Shown piece after piece: positions 9,737 to 18,965 of a stretch of 32,789 nt of DNA. This DNA is from Anaerolineales bacterium (GTDB lineage Bacteria; Chloroflexota; Anaerolineae; 4572-78; J111): assembly GCA_020634935.1 (NCBI GenBank), contig JACKAT010000064.1, positions 1 through 32,789 on the forward strand, in the 5' to 3' direction. The notes under the pieces are model-generated. The model saw only the letters and a list, made by a program, of their open reading frames with translations, was not told where the DNA came from and did no database searches. The stretch's first letter is position 1. Each line of letters begins with the position of its first letter. The position numbers and the translations under genes were made by a program.

Positions 9737-12700
9737 TTACACCGACGAGCTGGCCTGTAACTGGTCAAGATACTGCTCTAACGCTTTACAGGCTGCATCA
9801 TAAGCCTGCTGGATATGGGCCGCCATGACCTCAACGCCTTCAAGTGAGCCGTATTTTGTATGGTTTTCTAACTCAAAACATAAATCAGACAGAGTCATAG
9901 CCCCATAAGTAGCGCTGTTGGCCCTTAGATTGTGGGCCAGACGATTAATCGTACCGGCGTCTTTCTGGATAACGGCCTCTTGCAACTGCGCGATCACGAT
10001 CGGCGCTTTTTCCAAAAATATGGCTACCAGCTGCGTTACCACCTCTGGCCCATCTTCACCGAACTGGGCTTGAAACATTTCCAGCTTAGCCAGATCGATG
10101 GCGGCTTCGGCTGGAGCATCATGGGGTTGATCATTCTGGGACATATCAATAAGGGGCGCCGGAACCGGGGACGATGTTTGAATAAGAGGTATTTTACTTA
10201 CCTCAGGTTTTGAGTTTTGTTCCTCCGATTGCGGATGAACATCAGGATCAATTGGCGCTACGCGAGATTGACATTGACTCAAGGCCCTGATGAGTGCGTC
10301 TATTTGCACTGGCTTGCTTACAAAATCATCCATGCCTGCCGCCAAATAATTTTCGCGGTCTCCCTGCAATGTATTAGCGGTTATCGCAATAATTCGCGGC
10401 TGCTGATTGACCGGGATTTGTTGTCGAATGAGGTAAGTGGCCTCCATCCCATCCATGTCCGGCATGTTCACATCCATCAACACGGCATCATAAGGTTGAT
10501 GCTTGAGACCCTCAACCGCGTCCCGACCGTTGATCGCCACATCAGCTTGATAGCCAAGGTGCTCTAAAATCTTTATAATCACGAGTTGATTGACCGAGTT
10601 ATCTTCAACGACCAACAAACGCAGCGGATGCTTTTGCCCCATCTGCCTATCAAAACTGGGCTGAGGTATATTGGACAGGTGTGCCCCCTTTTCTTCTGCC
10701 ATAGGCGACGAGACCGCTTTAGCCTTAATCGTAAAGTAGAAGGTCGAGCCTTGTCCCACCGTACTTTCGGCCCCAATCGTACCCCCCATCATTTCACTTA
10801 AATGTTTGCTGATAGCCAGCCCCAACCCGGTACCGCCATATTTGCGGGTGATTGACGCATCAACCTGGCTAAATGATCGAAACAGGCGCTTCAAATCGTC
10901 TTCTAAAATACCAATCCCGGTATCTTTTACTGCAAAGTGCAGCTGGTAAAGGTTGTCGGTTTCAGCCTGACCGGTAATAGAAACGACAACCTCACCTTTT
11001 TCGGTAAATTTGACGGCATTACCGATCAGGTTCATCAAAATCTGGCGGAGACGGGTAATATCACCTTCAAAAACGGGCGGGAGTGTATCGTCAACCAGAT
11101 AAGCTAAATCCAGACCCCGCTCAACCGCTTTGGGAGCGACTAAATCCAAAGCTTCTTCAACGCAGCGCCGCAAGCTAAACGGCTGGTATTCCAGATCCAG
11201 CTTGCCGGCCTCAATTTTAGAAAAATCGAGAATATCGTTAATAAGAGTCAGCAAGGTATCGCCGCTGGTATGAATAATTTCGACAAACTCACGCTGCTGG
11301 GCGGTGAGGGCGGTATCTAGCAGCAGACCGGTCATCCCAATGACGCCATTCATAGGGGTTCGAATTTCATGGCTCATGTTGGCCAGAAATTCGCTTTTGG
11401 CCTGGGTGGCGGTTTCGGCGGCTCGTTTGGCCTCGGCCAGGCTGCGCGTCCGTTCGGCCACCTGCGCCTCTAGATTATTGTATAGTTTGGCGTTATCAAG
11501 GGAGAGAGCCATCTGGGTCGATAACAGATTGAGCAGTTCCAACCGTTCGCGGGTAAAGGCATTGGTGGCCAGATTATTTTCCAGGTACAAAATGCCGCTG
11601 AGCCGGCCTTGATTGATCAGAGGGACACAAATCACCGATTTGACGCCGCGCTGTCGAATATAGGGATCGTGGTTGAAATCTGGGGTATCGGCTGCATTGT
11701 CCAATACTACGCTGGTACGAGTGCGGGCCACGTGGGCGACAATCTGGGGCGATACGGTTTGGCTCGCTTGGAGATCAAGCGCCTGCAGCACGACAATCTC
11801 AGCCCGATCCACATCCCCATACGCCTCGATTACCCACGCGCCGGCTCGCTCTAGCAATAAAGCCCCACACTGGGCCCCGGCATTCTCAATGACAATCCGC
11901 ATCATTTGTTTGAGCAGGCGGTCAAGTTCAATTTCGCCCGCGATAGCCTGCGAAGCTTTAATGACCGTAACCAAATCAAGCGGTGTGTTGAACGTATCGC
12001 CGGCGCTGCCCCTGGTCTGATCAGCACTGACTGGATTGAGGAGATTGGCCTGAGGCCGCAGGACAGGCGCCAGCAGCCCGGGATAGTGCGCCTCCAACTG
12101 GGCCGCTTTGGCCGTAGCCCCCCAGCGGATGTAGCCGGCGTGAGCGTCCCGCATGTAAGCTTGGGCCACTTTCTCTTTACCCCAGTCAAGATAGAACGTG
12201 GCCGCCAGCTCATTGGCCAGGGCCACTTCACGCATGTAACCATTTTCTTTGGCTCCGGCAATGGCCCGATCATAAGCCTCTAGCGCCAACGGTTTTTCGC
12301 CCAGCAGCCGGTAACGTTCAGCCTCAACCAGGTCGAATTTGTGCTGGCAGTTCATCGGGGCATGCTCGGCCCAAATTTTTACCTTCGCCTGATTAGCCTC
12401 TATCTTTAAAAGCAGTTCATCGATATCCCCCTGTGGGGCCTCGCGGTGGGCAGCCAAGCGGGCCAGGGAATCAAAGAAATAAAAGATAGGGATATAAGCC
12501 ATACTGGTAACCCCATCTAAATATTGTTCCGTGAGTAACGCATCCGCAACCGCTTGATGGTAGGCTCCAAACAGGTAGTTGAGCAACAATTTATGGCAAG
12601 AAAGGTAAAACAGGCCCATCCGATCATTGGCCTGCAAATGAAGGGGCAGCATCGTTTCCTCATCGTAATATTGTCCCTTTAAGTAGGTCGAGGAGATGTA

Positions 12701-15700
12701 CCCTTCTCGCAACTCATACACAACCTGATGCAGAATCTGATAATATTGAAAGGCCGTCATTTGCTTCAGTTGGTAAACCGAGTCACTCAGCGCAAAAGCT
12801 TCTCGCTGAAGTTCTGGCAGAGGAGGCCCCACACCGGCAAAATAGGCATATTCCGAGTAAAGCACCGCCGAATACCCGGCGAACTCAAAATCGCCTGTTT
12901 CCACGCCGCTGTAATAAGCGGAGCGCAGCGGGGCCAGCATGGCGCTAATGGGATCTTTCCAATGTTTAATAAACCCATGACCAATACTATGAACTTTACA
13001 GTACAGCGCCTTAGCATTCAGTTGATCCAATAAATCGATGGCCAACTGGCCAAATTGATAACCGGCTTCAAAATTGCCCATCACCCCACACAGAATCAGC
13101 CCGTAAGCCGCGTAACTGTGGGTTGAGATAGGAGTATTGCCGTGATTGATCGATAAATTGACCTCCTTGAGCGTAAGCAAGGTGTACAGTTCCTGCGAAC
13201 TGATAAAGGACGCCGCCAGGATACTGGTCAAGAGACGCATCGTCGCTAAATGGTACGGATCGGTCATGCGCGGCAGGGTAATGAGTTCCGCGATACCCTT
13301 CTCCTGCCAGGCTAATTGGGTCTTCTGCAGGGCCAAAACAATGTCGTTCTGATTGGGTTTTTCAGGAAATTCGACTCCCAGCAATTCGAGCGCTTGCAGC
13401 CCAGTTTTTACCCCTTCTAACAGCTTGTTCTGCGCGATCAATATCTGGCATTTGACTTCATAAACTTTGATCGTGTCCAGCACCGTTTGCGCCTCTTGCA
13501 AAACCGTTTTGGCCAGCCGGGCGACATCTCCAAAATTACCACTGAGAAAGGCGGCTTCGAGCGAGGCTTCATATAACTTCAAAGTCAGATCATAATGGTC
13601 TTGCCAACTATCTGCCGGTAGAAGTTGACGCCCGGCGGTGAAATAATCCCAGGCGGCTTTATAAGCGGTGGCCGCTTTAGCTTTCTGGCCGGCGAGCAAA
13701 TTTAACTGCGCCAGCGCATATCGTTCGGCCGGCTCAAGTACCAATGCCCTACCACGATTGAATTGATGCACCAGCTCAAAAATCATCTCGGTCTGCTCGG
13801 CCGCCGGGATATGCTGCTGCATAAGCCGCCCGATACGCAGATGCGTGGCTTGTTTCTGGTCATCGGGGATGAGCGCATAGGCCGCCTGCCGCACCCGGTC
13901 GTGTAAAAAGCGGTAGACGATATCCGGCTCATCGGTCTCAACGGCTTCAGCCGCGGCTGAGCCGGGGGCCACCGGGTAAAGAGGGCTCAGCGGCACGATT
14001 AATCCGTCTTGTAAGGCCGGCCACATATCCGCCGCCGTGGCGCTTAGCGACTTCTCATGGACAACGGCCAAAGTTTTCAGGTCAAACCGGTTGCCGATAC
14101 AGGCCGCCAGTTGCAGCACGGGGAGCGTGTCCGGCGCTAGTTTTTGCAATCGCTGAACCATAAACGCCACCACATCATCCGTCAGATCGAACGATTGGAG
14201 ATGAGCCAGGTCCCACTGCCAAAATCCCGTCTGGGCATTAAAGGTCAACCAACCTTCATTATAAAGCGATTTGAGCAGTTGCGTGGTAAAGAAGGGGTTG
14301 CCCTGCGTTTTCTGATACACCCATTCAATTAATGGTCGCGCCCGGTTAAGCTCACCGCCCAGCGTGTCGCCCACCAGTTGGATAACATCACTAAGCCACA
14401 GCGGAGCCAGCGCAATCGTGTTGATGGTCGTTACCCCGGCGGTGCGAATGTTCTCGATCACCAGCCGGACGGGGTGAGCCGGACCGACTTCATTATCTCG
14501 ATACGCCCCAATCAACAAGAGATAGTGGCCGGCTCCTTCACTTAGCAACAGTTGCAGCAGTTCCAACGAGGCGGCATCGGCCCATTGTAAATCGTCGAGA
14601 AAGATGACCAGCGGATGGCTGGCCGTGGCAAAGACCTGGATAAACTGCTGAAACAACAGCTTAAAACGGTGTTGGGCCGCATTACCGACCAGTTCGGGTA
14701 CGGGCGGCTGCGGGCCAATGATGCGTTCGAGTTTAGGCAGCACATCAATGATGACCTGGCCCTGGTCTCCCAAAGCCGCCAAGATAACCTGCCGCCACCG
14801 CGCGAGCCGAGCTTCTGTTTCGCCCAGCAGTTGGCTTATTAACTCTTCAAAGGCTTGCTTAAAGGCCAGAAAAGGCACGTGCCGGTGCAGTTGATCAAAC
14901 TTCCCGGCGATAAACGCCCCCCGCTGGCGCACAATCGGCTTGTGGACTTCATTAATGACGGCGGTTTTGCCGATACCGGACATTCCAGTAACCAGCATAA
15001 GTTCCGTTTGGCCCTGAGCCACGCGCTCGAAGGCGGCCAGCAGCGTATCCACTTCGCCCGCGCGACCATACAACTTTTCCGGGATCAAGAACTCCTCGGC
15101 CCGATCCTGTCGCCCCAACTCGAATTCCGGTATGCTCTCGTGAACTTGCCAATACTGCCCACACAGATCGAGATCGTATTTAAGCCCGCGCGTACTCTGA
15201 TAGCGGTCTTCAGGCGCTTTGGCCATCAACCTGAGCACGATGTCTGAAATCATCGGGGGCACAGCCGGATTCAACCTGTGGGGGGGCGGGGGCGTTTTGG
15301 CCAGATGACAATGGACCAACTCCAGCGCGTCGGTGGCGACAAACGGCGGCCGGCCGATTAGCAGTTCATACAACGTGATCCCCAACGAGTAAAAATCGGT
15401 GCGATAATCTACCGTCCGGTTCATACGCCCGGTCTGCTCCGGCGAAAGATAGGCCAGGGTTCCCTCCAGCACCCGGGGATTTTTCGGCGGCGGCATCTCC
15501 CGGCTCAAGGTGGTGGCCAGGCTAAAATCGATCAACTGTAAGGTGTCTGTATCAGGATTGAACACGATGTTGGCCGGGGTGATATGCTTATGAATCACGC
15601 CGGCGGCGTGAAGCTGAGCTAACGCGGCGGCCATTTGGCCGGCCAATTTGAGGAATTGAGGCAGGGGAAACGCGGCTGTCCCCGCGTTTTTCCATTCTTT

Positions 15701-15997
15701 CAGCCAGTAGTTCAAGGAGACGCCGCCGCAATCCTCCAGGCTCAACACCAAGCCGTTGCCATGCGGTTCCAGCCCATAGGCTTTAATCACCCCTTTAGAC
15801 TTGACCCCACAGATGACGTCATATTCTTGGCTGTAGCGCTTCAGATCGATCGGCTGTGGATCATCCAACTTCAGCGCTTTTAAGATCACCGGCTGATGAT
15901 CCATAGTGCGCCTGGCCCGATAAACCAGCGTGCGAGCGCTCTCGTAGATTAAGTTCAATCCATCATAGCCAGCAATTTGAGACGGCTGATGGTCCAT
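9737..15997 (-). CDS. Hybrid Ser/Thr kinase–AAA ATPase–TPR–GAF–histidine kinase–receiver–HPt protein
   Basis: A 2086-residue signalling protein of the class known from cyanobacteria and filamentous Chloroflexota. Order: a Ser/Thr-kinase-like domain at about 10-275 (Lys40 in VILKAL; activation segment TLAYLSPEQTGRMNR); an AAA/STAND-type ATPase at about 310-620 with Walker A GMSGIGKT at 338-345 and Walker B VIFLDDLQWAD; a long helical repeat region to about 1300; GAF at about 1340-1500; a histidine kinase with His1543 in MSHEIRTPMNG, N-box NLIGNAVKF and G-boxes DTGIGI and GTGLGLAIS; a receiver with phosphoacceptor Asp1842 in LMDVNMPDMDG; and a C-terminal HPt with His2022 in LAHNLRAN. The kinase loop reads V134-IHKHITPAN143, with His138 where the catalytic Asp belongs, so this domain may be a pseudokinase. 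The start follows GGAGG by 6 nt. The hydrolase gene follows in the same operon. Confidence 0.93.
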   Translation of the reverse strand: MDHQPSQIAGYDGLNLIYESARTLVYRARRTMDHQPVILKALKLDDPQPIDLKRYSQEYDVICGVKSKGVIKAYGLEPHGNGLVLSLEDCGGVSLNYWLKEWKNAGTAAFPLPQFLKLAGQMAAALAQLHAAGVIHKHITPANIVFNPDTDTLQLIDFSLATTLSREMPPPKNPRVLEGTLAYLSPEQTGRMNRTVDYRTDFYSLGITLYELLIGRPPFVATDALELVHCHLAKTPPPPHRLNPAVPPMISDIVLRLMAKAPEDRYQSTRGLKYDLDLCGQYWQVHESIPEFELGRQDRAEEFLIPEKLYGRAGEVDTLLAAFERVAQGQTELMLVTGMSGIGKTAVINEVHKPIVRQRGAFIAGKFDQLHRHVPFLAFKQAFEELISQLLGETEARLARWRQVILAALGDQGQVIIDVLPKLERIIGPQPPVPELVGNAAQHRFKLLFQQFIQVFATASHPLVIFLDDLQWADAASLELLQLLLSEGAGHYLLLIGAYRDNEVGPAHPVRLVIENIRTAGVTTINTIALAPLWLSDVIQLVGDTLGGELNRARPLIEWVYQKTQGNPFFTTQLLKSLYNEGWLTFNAQTGFWQWDLAHLQSFDLTDDVVAFMVQRLQKLAPDTLPVLQLAACIGNRFDLKTLAVVHEKSLSATAADMWPALQDGLIVPLSPLYPVAPGSAAAEAVETDEPDIVYRFLHDRVRQAAYALIPDDQKQATHLRIGRLMQQHIPAAEQTEMIFELVHQFNRGRALVLEPAERYALAQLNLLAGQKAKAATAYKAAWDYFTAGRQLLPADSWQDHYDLTLKLYEASLEAAFLSGNFGDVARLAKTVLQEAQTVLDTIKVYEVKCQILIAQNKLLEGVKTGLQALELLGVEFPEKPNQNDIVLALQKTQLAWQEKGIAELITLPRMTDPYHLATMRLLTSILAASFISSQELYTLLTLKEVNLSINHGNTPISTHSYAAYGLILCGVMGNFEAGYQFGQLAIDLLDQLNAKALYCKVHSIGHGFIKHWKDPISAMLAPLRSAYYSGVETGDFEFAGYSAVLYSEYAYFAGVGPPLPELQREAFALSDSVYQLKQMTAFQYYQILHQVVYELREGYISSTYLKGQYYDEETMLPLHLQANDRMGLFYLSCHKLLLNYLFGAYHQAVADALLTEQYLDGVTSMAYIPIFYFFDSLARLAAHREAPQGDIDELLLKIEANQAKVKIWAEHAPMNCQHKFDLVEAERYRLLGEKPLALEAYDRAIAGAKENGYMREVALANELAATFYLDWGKEKVAQAYMRDAHAGYIRWGATAKAAQLEAHYPGLLAPVLRPQANLLNPVSADQTRGSAGDTFNTPLDLVTVIKASQAIAGEIELDRLLKQMMRIVIENAGAQCGALLLERAGAWVIEAYGDVDRAEIVVLQALDLQASQTVSPQIVAHVARTRTSVVLDNAADTPDFNHDPYIRQRGVKSVICVPLINQGRLSGILYLENNLATNAFTRERLELLNLLSTQMALSLDNAKLYNNLEAQVAERTRSLAEAKRAAETATQAKSEFLANMSHEIRTPMNGVIGMTGLLLDTALTAQQREFVEIIHTSGDTLLTLINDILDFSKIEAGKLDLEYQPFSLRRCVEEALDLVAPKAVERGLDLAYLVDDTLPPVFEGDITRLRQILMNLIGNAVKFTEKGEVVVSITGQAETDNLYQLHFAVKDTGIGILEDDLKRLFRSFSQVDASITRKYGGTGLGLAISKHLSEMMGGTIGAESTVGQGSTFYFTIKAKAVSSPMAEEKGAHLSNIPQPSFDRQMGQKHPLRLLVVEDNSVNQLVIIKILEHLGYQADVAINGRDAVEGLKHQPYDAVLMDVNMPDMDGMEATYLIRQQIPVNQQPRIIAITANTLQGDRENYLAAGMDDFVSKPVQIDALIRALSQCQSRVAPIDPDVHPQSEEQNSKPEVSKIPLIQTSSPVPAPLIDMSQNDQPHDAPAEAAIDLAKLEMFQAQFGEDGPEVVTQLVAIFLEKAPIVIAQLQEAVIQKDAGTINRLAHNLRANSATYGAMTLSDLCFELENHTKYGSLEGVEVMAAHIQQAYDAACKALEQYLDQLQASSSV

Positions 15998-16085
15998 AAT
16001 AACCCTCCGGTTACTTATAGTAACAGCGTTCCTTCGGAGAAGTCTATAGTATTTTAGTCAACATGCTGTATTTACTCACCAGACG

Positions 16086-16166
16086 AGGTGACTGGCACTT
16101 AATCGCTGTAATTGTAGCATTATGTTCCACTCAACGTTCTCGATTTGAGTAAAGTGCCAGTCACCT
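16086..16166. repeat. Dispersed palindrome, variant copy 2
   Basis: Perfect 15-nt inverted arms AGGTGACTGGCACTT (16086-16100) and its complement (16152-16166) are separated by 51 nt. It resembles the GTGACAGTCACT palindromes at 3351-3389 and 28038-28073 (CTGGCAC in place of CAGTCAC) but has a far longer loop. It lies in the leader of the giant kinase gene. Confidence 0.7.
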
Positions 16167-16208
16167 GAGTAGTTACAACGTGCTGTTTAATGTATCAAGT
16201 CTGTGTTG

Positions 16209-16214
16209 ATTATA
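16209..16214 (-). promoter_or_regulatory. Possible -10 box for the giant kinase operon
   Basis: TATAAT on the minus strand, preceded by CAG and without a recognisable -35. Use of it would give a leader of about 205 nt containing the 16086-16166 palindrome. Confidence 0.3.
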
Positions 16215-16291
16215 CTGTGAAGTCATAAATTAGAGGAGAAAGCAGCCTCGCTTCATAGCTACTCAAGTAGGGTGAGTCCAAACACAACTAG

Positions 16292-16320
16292 AAAACAAAA
16301 AACCAGCCGGGCGGCTGGCT
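16292..16320 (-). terminator. Intrinsic terminator of the second mntA–hepT pair
   Basis: Read on the minus strand, the stem CCAGCC-GCCC-GGCTGG is followed by TTTTTTGTTTTC. It lies about 280 nt after the HepT stop codon and closes that transcript before the kinase operon begins. Confidence 0.8.
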
Positions 16321-16400
16321 CTCGAAAGTTACATCTGTTTCATTACAGCCCATTTATTACAATTAAGTAGTTTTCAACTCTAAGTTGTTACATTAATTTA

Positions 16401-16466
16401 GACAGAATTAACAGGATTAATATGATTTTTCCTTATTTTAATCTTGGAAATCCTGTAAATCCTGTC
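16401..16466. repeat. Inverted AATCCTGT repeat
   Basis: GACAGAATTAACAGGATT (16401-16418) pairs with AATCCTGTAAATCCTGTC (16449-16466) at 16 of 18 positions across a 30-nt AT-rich loop. Similar 'AACAGGATT/AATCCTGT' elements are, to my knowledge, common in intergenic DNA of environmental bacteria; their role is not known. Confidence 0.65.
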
Positions 16467-16595
16467 TATTCATCCTGGTCTCAAACTCACAAGTTAGTTA
16501 TGAAAATTACTTAAACAGAGGGGATCAGAAATTTTAAGGATTCTAACAAAACGGTATTTGGCGGCTGGAAGATTAAACCAACTGAATTTATCGAG

Positions 16596-16934
16596 CTACT
16601 CGCTGTTCAAAATATTCTCGATTTGTATCTTGAGAGTGGGTAGATCAGTCTTCACTGTTTTGTAAACTTCAGCATAGTCAACGCCAAAATATTGATGGAT
16701 AAGCACATTTCTAAAATCTGCCCATAACCGCCAAGGAATCTCAGGGTGACGTTCGCTGAGTTCTAGCGAAACCGCCTTGGCTGCTTCTCCAATAATTTCA
16801 AGCTGCCTGACTGTTGCTGAACGGATAAGAGAATTCCAGATAAAATCCTGTTCACTAATCCCCAGTGTGTAGGACTCTATCTCTAAAATCGCCTCATTTA
16901 TGTGCTCAATCCGAACTCTATCCGGGATTTTCAT
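16596..16934 (-). CDS. hepT: HepT-like HEPN ribonuclease toxin (DUF86), module 2
   Basis: A 112-residue DUF86/HepT protein. The RNase motif is R75-NVLI-H80-Q-Y82, intact, with Tyr82 as the expected AMPylation target. The surrounding WADFRNVLIHQYFGVD is the classic family signature. It overlaps the nucleotidyltransferase gene by 17 nt. It shares only family-level features with the HepT at 7980-8324, so the two modules look like separate acquisitions rather than a recent duplication. Confidence 0.9.
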   Translation of the reverse strand: MKIPDRVRIEHINEAILEIESYTLGISEQDFIWNSLIRSATVRQLEIIGEAAKAVSLELSERHPEIPWRLWADFRNVLIHQYFGVDYAEVYKTVKTDLPTLKIQIENILNSE

Positions 16935-17214
16935 AAATCAGCTTTAACTCTGCCTGGATATGAGGGCGTATTTTGGGGGAAATACCACCAGGGGTCAATA
17001 AATCTACTGTTCGGCCAAGCACTTCTTCCAAAGCCAGTTTGTACTCTACAATCTTTAAGTACCCAATTGGCGCATCGACTTCCATCAGCAAATCCACATC
17101 ACTAACCGGATTGAACTCATTACGGGCCATCGAGCCGAATAGAAATACCCGGCGGACATCTGTCCCGGCAAAGTAATCGCGAATTTGCTGGATAATTTTT
17201 TCTCTTTCATTCAC
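16918..17214 (-). CDS. mntA: MntA-like nucleotidyltransferase antitoxin, module 2
   Basis: A 98-residue minimal nucleotidyltransferase with G27-S28-x10-D39-V-D41, the expected catalytic pattern, and a following LGRTVDLLTP strand. It should inactivate the adjacent HepT by AMPylation. The frame is open from GTG 17226, but AGAGGTGA at 17223-17230 overlaps that codon; GTG 17214 is 8 nt after the same site and is preferred. An extended -10 promoter lies just upstream (17241-17249), giving a leader of about 20 nt. Confidence 0.86.
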   Translation of the reverse strand: MNEREKIIQQIRDYFAGTDVRRVFLFGSMARNEFNPVSDVDLLMEVDAPIGYLKIVEYKLALEEVLGRTVDLLTPGGISPKIRPHIQAELKLIYENPG

Positions 17215-17240
17215 GGTAGGGTTCACCTCTTTCTAATGCG

Positions 17241-17249
17241 ATTATACCA
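17241..17249 (-). promoter_or_regulatory. Extended -10 promoter of the second mntA–hepT pair
   Basis: Minus strand TGGTATAAT, an exact extended -10, 27 nt before the chosen start codon. Confidence 0.55.
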
Positions 17250-17269
17250 TAAAAAGAGACGAGTGGTGG

Positions 17270-17340
17270 AGGGGAGATTAGAGATTGGAGATAAGGAGAC
17301 GGGGAGATTAACTGCCTACAATCTCCCAATCTCCCAATTA
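17270..17340. repeat. GGAGATT repeat cluster with inverted copy
   Basis: Several GGAGATT-like units at 17270-17310 face AATCTCCC units at 17320-17338, so the stretch can form a hairpin. The purine-rich/pyrimidine-rich design recalls the GGGAGTA hairpin at 22455-22543. Confidence 0.6.
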
Positions 17341-17376
17341 TCAAATCATCGCTAAAACAAGGTGGGGCTGGCTAAT

Positions 17377-18216
17377 CTACTTCACGCTGCCGTTGACTTC
17401 CACCACCGCCGTGCCGTTGGGGGCGACGGTTACCCCATCGCTGGTGGGGTCGCTGACGGGGACGCCGGAATCGGTCGGGGTGGCGCTGCCGCTGTCAGTG
17501 GAGGCCGTGTCGCCGGCCGAGTCGCTGCGCTGGCGGTGGAACACTTCAAAGCCCCACTCCTGCAGGCCGGGCGCTAAGCCAAACTTATAATATTTGCCGA
17601 CAATATCATGCAGGGCCAACTGGATATAATTGCGCAGCTCTTCAACGGTCGCCAGTAACTCCACGCGGCTCTGCATCCGGCCGGCCCGGCCCGTAGCTTT
17701 GGCTGAGGCGGACGTTTCAATTTCTTCATACAACGCGATAACCTCGGCCAGAGGCGGCAAAGTAAATTGCTCCTCCGGCGGGCGGCTCTGTTCCATGTCA
17801 ATGTACACCCGGAGGGCAGCCATTTGCTTGGTTCGAGGGAACGGTTTTTGCAGATTACCCGTCGTCTGCCGGACTTTGAAGCCCCACTCTTGGGCCACTT
17901 CCAAATTGGTCAAAAAGTTCGCTTTCAAGGTGGCCATAATCTGGTCGATCATGGCATTGAGCCGCTTATCCAGCCGCTTCAGTGTTTCCGAAGCCGTCGT
18001 GCGCCGGTTTTCGCTGCGAGTACGGGTAACCCGCAGCGCTTCAGCTTCGGCCACCAGCCGCCCGATGATGGCGGTGTAGGGGGTGCGGTCTTCCACCGGT
18101 AACGACTCCTCGCGGGCCACAACATCGCGGCCCAGCGTGATGACCTCAACGGGTTGGTCCGGCTGAGGCAACCGGATATCATAGGGACTATTGCTTTCAA
18201 ATCTAAGTGATGGCAT
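17377..18216 (-). CDS. Unrecognised protein with a duplicated QEWGF module
   Basis: A 279-residue protein of no family I recognise. It is mostly helical and charged, without signal peptide or membrane helix. The motif QEWGF-x-V occurs twice, at residues 109-115 and 219-225, exactly 110 residues apart, each at the end of a helical stretch of about 65 residues (from about 46 and about 156). This suggests an internal tandem duplication. The tail after 230 is a Ser/Thr/Gly/Asp-rich low-complexity segment. AAAGGAG lies 9 nt before the ATG, a strong ribosome site. It lies upstream of, and in the same direction as, the second mntA–hepT pair, separated from it by 150 nt and that pair's promoter. Confidence 0.8.
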   Translation of the reverse strand: MPSLRFESNSPYDIRLPQPDQPVEVITLGRDVVAREESLPVEDRTPYTAIIGRLVAEAEALRVTRTRSENRRTTASETLKRLDKRLNAMIDQIMATLKANFLTNLEVAQEWGFKVRQTTGNLQKPFPRTKQMAALRVYIDMEQSRPPEEQFTLPPLAEVIALYEEIETSASAKATGRAGRMQSRVELLATVEELRNYIQLALHDIVGKYYKFGLAPGLQEWGFEVFHRQRSDSAGDTASTDSGSATPTDSGVPVSDPTSDGVTVAPNGTAVVEVNGSVK

Positions 18217-18832
18217 AGGTTAATACTCCTTTAACGATAGGTCGATCGTATTTCAAGATTGAGATAGCGATAAAGCTTGAACATGACAGAAATGGGTGAC
18301 GGGGGTCGTCAGTTTTCGTGTTTCGAGTCAGAGGATAAGGGGCTGATTGAAACGAGGTTTGAGCGGAGTAACAACTCAGTCCGGTCGTTGGACCTTGGCT
18401 TTGGGTAAACCACACCTTGTTAAAGAGCAGCGACAGCCTTGCTATGACTCAAAGTATATCCGACCTTTGAGAAGAATGCACCTTTTGTTTTTATTTTTGG
18501 CGTACCTGGCAGCCAGAAATATGTTTTTGCCGCAAAATGGTTACTCCCCGCTGGCGACAGGTCTTTTTTTAACGCCAAATAACACCTCCCCGCTGGCCGG
18601 ACTCGCTTTTTCGGCGACGAAAAGCTTATCCCTCAAGCCGGATGCCTGTTTCTGCCGCAAAAAATAAGCCCTCGAAGATGACCTGCCCCTATTTTCCCTT
18701 ATTTCAGCCCAGGTCGAATCGGTACGAACAAAAATTTTCCCCCTAATCCCGACTGCCTACCCCTTACCCCCGGTTTAAACACCCAGCAGTAACCTGAGTT
18801 AAAACGTATAGCTTTGACCGGATGAAGAAAGC
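18217..18832. other. Gene-free interval with short internal repeats
   Basis: About 600 nt between the divergent QEWGF gene and the exported-protein gene. An open frame at 18347-18667 has no ribosome site and no protein-like composition. Within it TCCCCGCTGGC occurs at 18545 and 18587 and TGCCGCAAAA at 18527 and 18652, so the stretch looks like decayed repeat DNA. Confidence 0.45.
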
Positions 18833-18876
18833 CTTCATCTTTGCTTCATGCCGGCTTCATGTGCCTCTGATAGACT
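18833..18876 (+). promoter_or_regulatory. Triple CTTCAT direct repeat with -10 box (PhoB/OmpR-type promoter)
   Basis: CTTCAT occurs at 18833, 18844 and 18855, an exact 11-bp period, and a -10-like TAGACT starts at 18871, 10 nt after the last repeat. Direct repeats of 11-bp period replacing the -35 are how PhoB/OmpR-family response regulators bind and activate. The likely target is the exported-protein gene at 19148, with a leader of about 265 nt. The regulator is not in the window. Confidence 0.5.
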
Positions 18877-18965
18877 GCGACCAGAACGTAAAATGTCATC
18901 CGTAATGTCAGGCTTACGCTTTACGCTGTTATAGCCACAAATTTACGTTATCCGCAAAAATTCTT

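Larger units (their letters stand above)
15998..16595. other. Gene-free 0.6-kb interval full of repeats
   Basis: This stretch separates the second mntA–hepT pair from the giant kinase gene, all on the minus strand. It holds the kinase leader, a long-loop palindrome (16086-16166), a possible -10 TATAAT at 16209-16214 (minus), a terminator for the upstream pair (16292-16320) and an AATCCTGT repeat (16401-16466). No reading frame in it looks coding. Confidence 0.6.

Noticed and set aside
17241..18216. QEWGF protein as a third component of the mntA–hepT module
   Set aside because: A separate promoter and 150 nt divide them, so there is no direct evidence of one operon; left as a neighbour only.
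18318..18335. TTTCGAGTC resembling a tRNA T-loop
   Set aside because: No matching acceptor, D or anticodon arms around it.
18347..18667. 106-codon open frame
   Set aside because: No ribosome site, built from short DNA repeats, no recognisable protein features.
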